In this document: positions 12,201-22,805 of the stretch, in pieces
How the letters are laid out: every line of letters starts with the position of its first letter
Position numbering within the stretch: position 1 is the first letter of the stretch
Origin: Sipunculus nudus
Lineage: Eukaryota > Annelida > Sipuncula > Golfingiida > Sipunculidae
Assembly (NCBI GenBank): GCA_026874595.1
Contig: CM049317.1
Coordinates: 64,434,118-64,498,117 of the forward strand
Direction: 5' to 3'
Length of the DNA: 64,000 nt
Position numbers and translations under genes: made by a program
Notes under the pieces: generated by a model
Told to the model about the DNA's origin: nothing
Database searches by the model: none
Seen by the model: only the letters and a program-made list of their open reading frames with translations

Positions 12201-15200
12201 GTGCCACCTACATTAGACAGGCTGATAATGCATTATGATACACTGTGTATTGTAAATTTGAAACCCTCTAACACGTGGTGCCCCCATCAGAAGCTAGGCT
12301 GATAATGCATTATGATATACTGTGTATTGTAAATTTTAAACTCTCTTACACATGGTGCCAACTACAGTAGACAGGCTGATAATGCATTATGATATACTGT
12401 GTATTGTAAATTTTAAACTCTCTTAAACATGGCACCACCTACAGTAGCTAGGCTGATAATGCATTATGATATACTGTCTATTGTAAATTTTAAACTCTCT
12501 TAAACATGGTGCCACCTACAGTAGACAGGCTGATAATGCATTATGATATACTGTGTATTGTAAATTTTAAACTCTCTTAAACATGGTGCCACCTACAGTA
12601 GGTAGGCTTATAATGCATTATGATATACTGTGTATTGTAAATTTGAAACTCTCTTAAACATGGTGCCACCTACAGTAGACAGGCTGATAATGCATTATGA
12701 TACACTGTGTATTGTAAATTTGAAACCCTCTAACACGTGGTGCCCCCATCAGAAGCTAGGCTGATAATGCATTATGATATACTGTGTACTGTAAATTTTA
12801 AACTCTCTTAAACATGGTGCCACCTACAGTAGACAGGCTGATAATGCATTATGATATACTGTGTATTGTGAATTTTAAACTCTCTTAAACATGGTGCCAC
12901 CTACAGTAGCTAGGCTTATAATGCATTATGATATACTGTGTATTGTAAATTTGAAACTCTCTTAAACATGGTGCCACCTACAGTAGACAGGCTGATAATG
13001 CATTATAATACACTGTGTATTGTAAATTTGAAACCCTCTAAAACGTGGTGCCCCCATCAGAAGCTAGCCTGATAATGCATTATGATATACTGTGTATTGT
13101 AAATTTGAAACTCTCTTAAACATGGTGCCCCCTACAGTAGACCTGCTGATAATGCATTATGATACACTGTGTATTGTAAATTTGAAACCCTCTAACACGT
13201 GGTGCCCCCATCAGAAGCTAGCCTGATAATGCATTATGATATACTGTGTATTGTAAATTTTAAACTCTCTTAAACATGGTGCCACCTACAGTAGCTAGGC
13301 TTATAATGCATTATGATATACTGTGTATTTTAATTTGAAACCCTCTTAAACATGGCTCACCTACAGTAGCTAGGCTGATAATGCATTATGATATACTGTG
13401 TATTGTAAATTTTAAACTCTCTTAAACATGGTGCCACCTACAGTAGACAGGCTGATAATGCATTATGATATACTGTGTATTGTGAATTTTAAACTCTCCT
13501 AAACATGGTGCCACCTACAGTAGCTAGGCTTATAATGCATTATGATATACTGTGTATTTTAATTTGAAACCCTCTAAAACATGGCTCACCTACAGTAGCT
13601 AGGCTGATAATGCATTATGATATACTGTGTATTGTAAATTTTAAACTCTCTTAAACATGGTGCCACCTACAGTAGACCGGCTAATAATGCATTATGATAT
13701 ACTGTGTATTTTAATTTGAAACCCTCTTAAACATGGCTCACCTACAGTAGCTAGGCTGATAATGCATTATGATATACTGTGTATTGTAAATTTTAAACTC
13801 TCTTAAACATGGTGCCACCTACAGTAGCTAGGCTTATAATGCATTATGATATACTGTGTATTTTAATTTGAAACCCTCTTAAACATGGCTCACCTACAGT
13901 AGCTAGGCTGATAATGCATTATGATATACTGTGTATTGTAAATTTTAAACTCTCTTAAACATGGTGCCACCTACAGTAGACAGGCTGATAATGCATTATG
14001 ATATACTGTGTATTTTAATTTGAAACTCTCTTAAACATGGTGCCACCTACAGTAGCTAGGCTTATAATGCATTATGATATACTGTGTATTTTAATTTGAA
14101 ACCCTCTAAAACATGGCTCACCTACAGTAGCTAGGCTGATAATGCATTATGATATACTGTGTATTGTAAATTTTAAACTCTCTTAAACATGGTGCCACCT
14201 ACAGTAGACCGGCTAATAATGCATTATGATATACTGTGTATTTTAATTTGAAACCCTCTTAAACATGGCTCACCTACAGTAGCTAGGCTGATAATGCATT
14301 ATGATATACTGTGTATTGTAAATTTTAAACTCTCCTAAACATGGTGCCACCTACAGTAGCTAGGCTTATAATGCATTATGATATACTGTGTATTTTAATT
14401 TGAAACCCTCTAAAACATGGCTCACCTACAGTAGCTAGGCTGATAATGCATTATGATATACTGTGTATTGTAAATTTTAAACTCTCTTAAACATGGTGCC
14501 ACCTACAGTAGACCGGCTAATAATGCATTATGATATACTGTGTATTTTAATTTGAAACCCTCTTAAACATGGCTCACCTACAGTAGCTAGGCTGATAATG
14601 CATTATGATATACTGTGTATTGTAAATTTTAAACTCTCTTAAACATGGTGCCACCTACAGTAGCTAGGCTTATAATGCATTATGATATACTGTGTATTTT
14701 AATTTGAAACCCTCTTAAACATGGCTCACCTACAGTAGCTAGGCTGATAATGCATTATGATATACTGTGTATTGTGAATTTTAAACTCTCTTAAACATGG
14801 TGCCACCTACAGTAGCTAGGCTTATAATGCATTATGATATACTGTGTATTTTAATTTGAAACCCTCTAAAACATGGCTCACCTACAGTAGCTAGGCTGAT
14901 AATGCATTATGATATACTGTGTATTGTAAATTTTAAACTCTCTTAAACATGGTGCCACCTACAGTAGACCGGCTAATAATGCATTATGATATACTGTGTA
15001 TTTTAATTTGAAACCCTCTTAAACATGGCTCACCTACAGTAGCTAGGCTGATAATGCATTATGATATACTGTGTATTGTAAATTTTAAACTCTCTTAAAC
15101 ATGGTGCCACCTACAGTAGACCGGCTAATAATGCATTATGATATACTGTGTATTGTAAATTTTAAACTCTCTTAAACATGGCACCACCTACAGTAGACAG

Positions 15201-18200
15201 GCTGATAATGCATTATGATATACTGTGTATTGTGAATTTTAAACTCTCTTAAACATGGTGCCACCTACAGTAGACCGGCTTATAATGCATTATGATATAC
15301 TGTGTATTTTAATTTGAAACCCTCTTAAACATGGCTCACCTTCAGTAGCTAGGCTGATAATGCATTATGATATACTGTGTATTGTAAATTTTAAACTCTC
15401 TTAAACATGGTGCCACCTACAGTAGACCGGCTAATAATGCATTATGATATACTGTGTATTGTAAATTTTAAACTCTCTTAAACATGGCGCCACCTACAGT
15501 AGCTAGGCTGATAATGCATTATGATATACTGTGTATTGTAAATTTGAAACTCTCTTAATCATGGTGCCCTCATCAGTAGCTAGGCTGATAATGCATTATG
15601 ATATACTGTGTATTTTAATTTGAAACCCTCTTAAACTTGGCGCCACCTACAGTAGCTAGGCTGATCATGCATTATGATATACTGTGTATTGTAAATTTTA
15701 AACTCTCTTAAACATGGTGCCACCTACAGTAGACCGGCTAATAATGCATTATGATATACTGTGTATTGTGAATTTTAAACTCTCTTAAACATGGTGCCAC
15801 CTACAGTAGACCGGCTAATAATGCATTATGATATACTGTGTATTGTAAATTTTAAACCCTCTTAAACATGGCTCACCTACAGTAGCTAGGCTGATAATGC
15901 ATTATGATATACTGTGTATTGTAAATTTTAAACTCTCTTAAACATGGTGCCACCTACAGTAGACCGGCTAATAATGCATTATGATATACTGTGTATTGTA
16001 AATTTTAAACTCTCTTAAACATGGCGCCACCTACAGTAGCTAGGCTGATAATGCATTATGATATACTGTGTATTGTAAATTTGAAACTCTCTTAATCATG
16101 GTGCCCCCATCAGTAGCTAGGCTGATAATGCATTATGATATACTGTGTATTTTAATTTTAAAAACCCTCTTAAACATGGCGCCACCTACAGTAGCTAAGC
16201 TGATAATGCATTATGATAAACGGTGTATTGTAAATTTGAAACTCTCTTAATCATGGTGCCACCTACAGTAGGCAGGGTGATAATGCATTATGATATACTG
16301 TGAATAGTAAATTTTAAACTCTCTTAAACATGGTGCCACCTACAGTAGACAGGCTGATATTGCATTATGATATACTATGTATTGAAAATATGAAACATGT
16401 GTATCACATTTTTTGAGCCAAGTCAGTCATGACATCTCCTGATTGGCATGTGTTGTGGCTCCGCGCAGCACACGGCCCGGTGCACTGTGTTTATGTTGAC
16501 ACCTGCTATCAAACTTGGTTCACTGTTTTTAAAACTTGTTTACAGGAGTAAGCAAATGGTTTCAAAGCAATATTTTGGCAGATACACATTTATTTTAAAG
16601 GGAAGAAGCTATTTTCGTGTTAACTCAACATGCTTTATGGGTGATTGGGCTCCTTTAAACATGGCGCCACCATCAAAAACTTTGGACCCTTATGTTCATT
16701 TTTTATACAAACAATAAAACATGTCAGTTTTTTTATCATCATCTAGAATACGGGTAGTCAACAAGCAACTACATGTATCCGCCAAAATCAGAGAAGGACT
16801 GGTGAAGTGAGGCACGGATTGAGTGGCAAGGGGAAATTAGGTTACATGTGTTACATATTAGAATGGATCTCTGCCACATAAACATGATTGTAGGTGGCGC
16901 CACCTGTTATTTGAACGAGAAACTATCCAAGATGTATACACATGCAAAATTTCATGTGGAAAAGTCAAACCACTGCAGAGATATGAGTGATTTTATCCCA
17001 CAGCAGACAAACAGATGGACGCTGTGCAAAAATGGCTGTAGGTGGTGCCACCATTGTGAATGTTATAAAGATATCCAAGAGCTAAATTTGTGTAAATTTT
17101 TTTTCCTGATTGGTCAAATGAGTCCGGAGATATAAGCATTAATGTCTGCAGCTTGAACATGAATGTAGGTGGCGCCACCTGTCATAAAATCAAGAAAGCT
17201 ATGTGGGATGTATACACATGCCGAATTTCAGGTAATTTGGTCAAACCACTGCAGAGATATGAGTGATTTTAACCTGCAGCAGACAAACAGATGGACGCTG
17301 TGCAAAAAATGGCTGCAGTTGGCACCACCATTTTTGTGTATGTTATAAAGCTATTCAAGGGCTACATTTGTGTAAAATTTTTTTCCTGATTGGTCGAACC
17401 GTTCCTGAGATATGAGATTGGATGTCTGCAGCATCAACGTGAATGTAGGTGGCGCCACCTGTCATAAAATCAAGAAAGCTATCTAGGATGTATAGGCATG
17501 CCAAATTTTAGGTGAATTAGTCAAACCACTGCAGAGATATGAGTGATTTTAACCCAAGGCAGATGAACAGATGGACACTGTGCATACATGGTTGCAGGTG
17601 GCGCCACCTTTTTTTGTGTATGATATAAAGCTATCCCGGGGCTACATTTGTGTAATTTTTTTTTCCTGATCGGTCAAACGGTTCCCGAGATATGTGGGTT
17701 TATGTATGGAAACAGACGCACAAACGGACGCTGGGCAGAGAGGAAAGGTCAGGGTCAAGGTCACTTGGTTAGGCACCAGTTCACATGTGACCCGATAATT
17801 TGTGTAAGTTTCGGAAAAATCCGTCCAGTAGTCTCAGAGGAGTTCTCCGGAAACGAACGCGGCGGCGGCGGAACCCGGTCAAAAACATAGTATCCGCAAA
17901 ACTTAATTTTGACGGATACAATAACCAATATTTAGGTTATCTGTAAACAAAGATTCAGATTCCACACAGCCTGTCTGTACACAAAAAATATACAAGTTTT
18001 TTATGCTATCTATCAACAACAACTAGAATTTCAAAATGATTGAAGATAATTTCCCTGGATACCCTTCATATTTTAAGATGTTGTTCACACACTGAAATAA
18101 CTGTTAATTGTCCTATTCTGCCTTCAAAGTGTATACTCAGTGTAAAATCAGTGTAGGTTCCTGTATGGTGCAATTGCAAAAAGAGAATTTTCACCTAAAA

Positions 18201-19446
18201 AATGAAAAAAAAATCATTTAACATGAACCCTTGTGTATTTGGAGCCACAAAATGGATGTATGTGAATTAATAAAAAGACACACTTACCCTGATGTAATAC
18301 GATGGCAACTGAGAGATATGCAACAAAGCCAGCTACACCCGCTAACTGGACCACACAGCCAAGTAACATAAACTTTCGCAAATATTGAGGTTTCATGGAC
18401 CAGGAGTCTCGCAAATACTGAATGTGAACACCAAAAGTTACTGCTGCAAATACACCTGTGAAAGAAAACAGAAATTTTATTAATCAGATGGTAATGAACA
18501 TCTTTACCTCAGGTACATATGAAATATAAAATACACCTTTTTGGGTGTATTGAACAAACTTAAATTTGTTCACTGGGAATACATGAAGTACTGTGGTTGG
18601 CTTCATATTAGCGAGGCTGAAATTTTGCGATTTTTCCATTTTTAATGTTTTGCGAGGGTTTCATTTTCGCGATCTCACAAGAACCTTCTAGTACATGTAT
18701 ATCAAATCTTTGGCAAAACCATATACCTTTTTGTGTTTTATAAAATGAGAATAGGTCATGCGTTTGTGACATTTTCTTATATAATGATGGGCCAGTACAC
18801 ACAGCATAGGTGGTTTAGTTCAAATTTAAGGTTTAAATTTCCCTATACCTGCAAGGATGTAATTCATTAAAAAAATTCTCTCTGTTCTAACCTATTACCA
18901 TACAAGTATTGATTACACTAAATAAGAAGAACATTCTTAATTGGCCTATTATTCCCGAGGGTTTCATTTTCGCGATTATTTACCTTTCGCGAATCTCATG
19001 AAATTAAAACCCTCACGAACAAAAAGGCAACCACAGTATTTATGACCGACTTCTGTTGCTCATGGGTAGAGCACAGGGCTCAAAGCTGGGAGATCATGAG
19101 TTCAAATCTCAGCCGAGGTGACCAGTAAGATTTTTCGCAGTTGCCCACCCCCATCAGGGGGAGCACTCTGCAGGCTTAATGGGAAGGCCATGCCCAATTG
19201 CAGTGTTTCACTCACAAACGAGTGCACCTTTTTGGGATCTCGGGGGTATGACCTAGTAATGGCGACAATTACGCACCCAGGGCCCACAGGTGCAGTAGTC
19301 ACTGTGCCTGGTAGATGCCAGGATATAAAATGAGAGGAAGCATGTGATGCTGCCCTGTCACAAAGTCCAAAACCGGAATGGAATTCTGCAGATATCTTAT
19401 ATGTAGTTAAGTTAGCATTTAAAAAATGAAGTCAGTTACCTCCACC

Positions 19447-19477
<31 letters not shown>

Positions 19478-22400
19478 AAAAACCCCCAAAAACAAGGTTT
19501 TATGACTTCTAACCCGAAGATCATTATATATTACACCATTAAATACAAGTATAAAAATATGTACATCATGGAACAATAGACCTGGTGTTACTTCTTTTAA
19601 AGTGACTTAAATCAAATGCATATATGGGAATATTTCCTCATTTAAGAGTGCAAAATTGTTTGTAAAGAGTAAATGATAAAACTAATAGGGGCTTATTCTG
19701 ATATCTGACACATACTAATCCCTTAACTTTTTTTTAAAAATGGGCCAGAAAATGCAAATCTCACTCCACACAGGCTGTTTGTTTTGTTTATATCAGATAA
19801 TCCATGTGTTTATGACATGGGAGGGGGGTCCATCTTAATGATCCAAACACATTCAGCATGGACATCTGATGAACCAGCATTTTTCAAAGAACATTTTTCA
19901 ACTTGAGGACTTTCAACTACTCCACATATGCCACCGCCTTGGATTATATGGTTTTCTTATTTAACAGCTTGTTGAAAAAAATCTCATATAGCCATCACAG
20001 AATCATAAAAAAATCCTTTCTGTAAGGAATTACCTATAGTTCATGAATAGATATCCAGAGTAAACCAGAAATAACTATCTGAAAAGGTATGTGATTAACT
20101 GCAGTTATTGGTCCATTTAAAATTGATCAAGTAGATAAAATTATAGAATAAAAATCCATGGCAGTAAAAGGGGATATACCAGGCCACGGTAATCAGCACA
20201 CACACACATTTTCACTTGACCTTCTTCAGTGTACACTTGTTATGGAATCCAAAAAAATCTTAATATGAACTACCTGATGAGAGAATGCAGCAGGGGGAAT
20301 GACTCTTGGGCATATATATATATATATATATTGTTCAGGCTTGGGTCAAGTACATGTACTTGTACTTGGTACTTGTACTAAAGTACAAAATTTTCAGTAC
20401 TTGGCCTGTACTTGTACTTGGTACTTTTTACCAAGTACAGTACTTGCACTGTACTTGTACTTGCTAAAAATGTACTTGAAAAATCAAATACATTTCAAGT
20501 ACTAGTCAAGTACATGTATTTTTTTTAAATTATTTTGAATACAGAGCATATGGATTGACGGATGTGAAACAAGATGTGCATGTCACAATAATAACAGCCT
20601 ACACTATTAACATCAAACATGCCTCTGTTTATGCATGGTTTACTAATCAAAGGTCAGATTGTGCCAGGTAACTTTTTTGGCAGTGACCTACTCTGTCCAG
20701 TACTCTTTATGTAATTAGCACCAGTAGTCACCAGCAATGTGGCAGCTGGCCAATGCTTGCCTCCACAATAGGCACATCCTGGGCAATTACTGGACAAGAA
20801 CTGAGTCTGTACTAGGTAATTTGTATTACTCTATTACTTTGCCTTCTGTTTCTACTACTATTACTATTACAGCTCAAATTTTTTAGTCTATTACTATAAC
20901 TATTACTATTACATGGAAAAAGCTGTAATAGTCTATCCTCAGACCTGATTACACGAACAGCTTGTGGAAACACTACCCACTTAATAGTTCTGCTGAGTAA
21001 GCTTGTCCCAGGTTACATCTGCTCATGCACCAGGCTAATTAGCCGTGGTAACTGAGAAGGTCAGGTTGGTATTAGTGGTGGGAGTCAGTTCCTTTTTCAT
21101 AATCGATCATCGGTTTAAGCAAACCGATCGATGATCAATTAGTAATCAGTTCAGGCAAATATAAAGAAATATGCAATAATCTGTGAAACTGTACTTACTT
21201 GACCCAGTCAGCATGTATTAGTAATTCTACCTAATGAAAAGAAGTTTTGGCTTTTTTATATTTTCCTATTATCAGTAAGATATGCTTTTCAAGTTTCAGT
21301 TAAATTATTTATAATAAACAAGAATTAAACCACTATCCAGGACATCTACTTCCTGCATACTAAGAGGATTTATGGAGCATTTAAACGCCATACCGCCCAT
21401 ACTGTGCAATGTACATCTTGTTACAAAACTCCACGCTAATTCTGCAGCTCCCTGCCAGTTCACAGAGGTTTATTAAGTCCTCTGTTCTCGCATCTACCGT
21501 ATTATACTCAGTTACATACGGAAGTTAATATGGGACCAAAGACTAATTATTTGAAGCGCGGAATGTTGTAACAAACTGAAGAATAATTTTAGCCTATAAG
21601 ATAATAGGCATTCTGGGAAAAAAAGTCATGATTATGATGTAATGGATAGTTGCCTTTGTTAATCGAGCACTTGAAAGTGGCAGGAAACTGACTGACTTTC
21701 GATAAAATTTGATCGGCCCACCACTAGTTGGTAATGAGTAATTCTGGAATTGAGTTGTCACAGCTGAACTATACACAACCCTCAGGTGGACTGTTTAGCT
21801 GATCAGCTGTGAGTTTTACACACCTGACAGACTAGTACAGAGACTCTAAAGCCACTATATAATAAGTGACAGAATTGGCAGATTCAGAATAGTCATTCAG
21901 AATAGGCATCAAAGCATCATTTCTTGTGTACTGATATAAAAGTGTGTAATAGTGTATATAAATACTGAAAGGCCATCAAGACAGTCACCCTGGATTACCT
22001 AGAGTAACAAAAAAAAAACTTTCAGCAATTCGAGCATCAATCCATTTTTTTGTGTACCAGAACTGATATCTGACTGTGTAACAGTGTGTATAATAAAGGT
22101 AATTGTTTTAACAATAAATATTCAGAACAAGGGACCCATGGGTCACGGCGCTCAGCTGTTATATATGATAAAAAAATATAATTTTGAAATGAGGCACATG
22201 CTGGTTTTGTGTGGAAATAAATATAAGCTCTATTATGAGTTGTTGGTGTTTAGCTTATGTATGATTTTGATAGTTTCTTTGGAGACAGGGAAGAGATTGA
22301 TTTCATTTATTTTATTAACAAATGGAGTGCTATTGTCATACAGATTTTGACTTGGCCATATAACTGTCTTGCTTTTCTAGCGAAGCGGTTAGTACACCGG

Positions 22401-22749
22401 ACTTGTACGCCACCAACCTTGGTTCGACTCCCGGATCGGCCCAGGATTTTCCCCCTCAACAATTTGCCTTCGTAACAGAATGGTGGCTTGTCCAACGTGA
22501 TGATAAAACTTTGTGGCCCAGGGAATAAGCTCACCAAAGTGTGACTCCTTGGATAATTAGTCTTGTTCTGATAGCAGAACGCTCTTAAGAGGGGTAGTGT
22601 TACGGGGTGACATAAGAGCGGACTGAACTGTCTCGCTAGTGAAGCTTGCTTTTCTAGCTAAGCGGTTGGTACGCCGGACTTGTACGCCACCGACCTGGGT
22701 TCGACTCCTGGATCGGCCCAGGATTTTCCCCTCATTTATTTGTCTTCGT

Positions 22750-22805
<56 letters not shown>

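Noticed and set aside
9763-16395. CRISPR-like regularly spaced repeats
   Set aside because: The units are contiguous head-to-tail copies with no unique spacers, and the window is animal DNA; they are satellites.
19056-19115. Functional tRNA gene
   Set aside because: Promoter boxes are present but the cloverleaf is imperfect and a ~260-bp non-tRNA body follows, as in a SINE.
22378-22440. Functional threonine tRNA gene
   Set aside because: The A and B boxes are good but the anticodon and acceptor stems do not pair, and the sequence continues into a SINE body repeated nearby.
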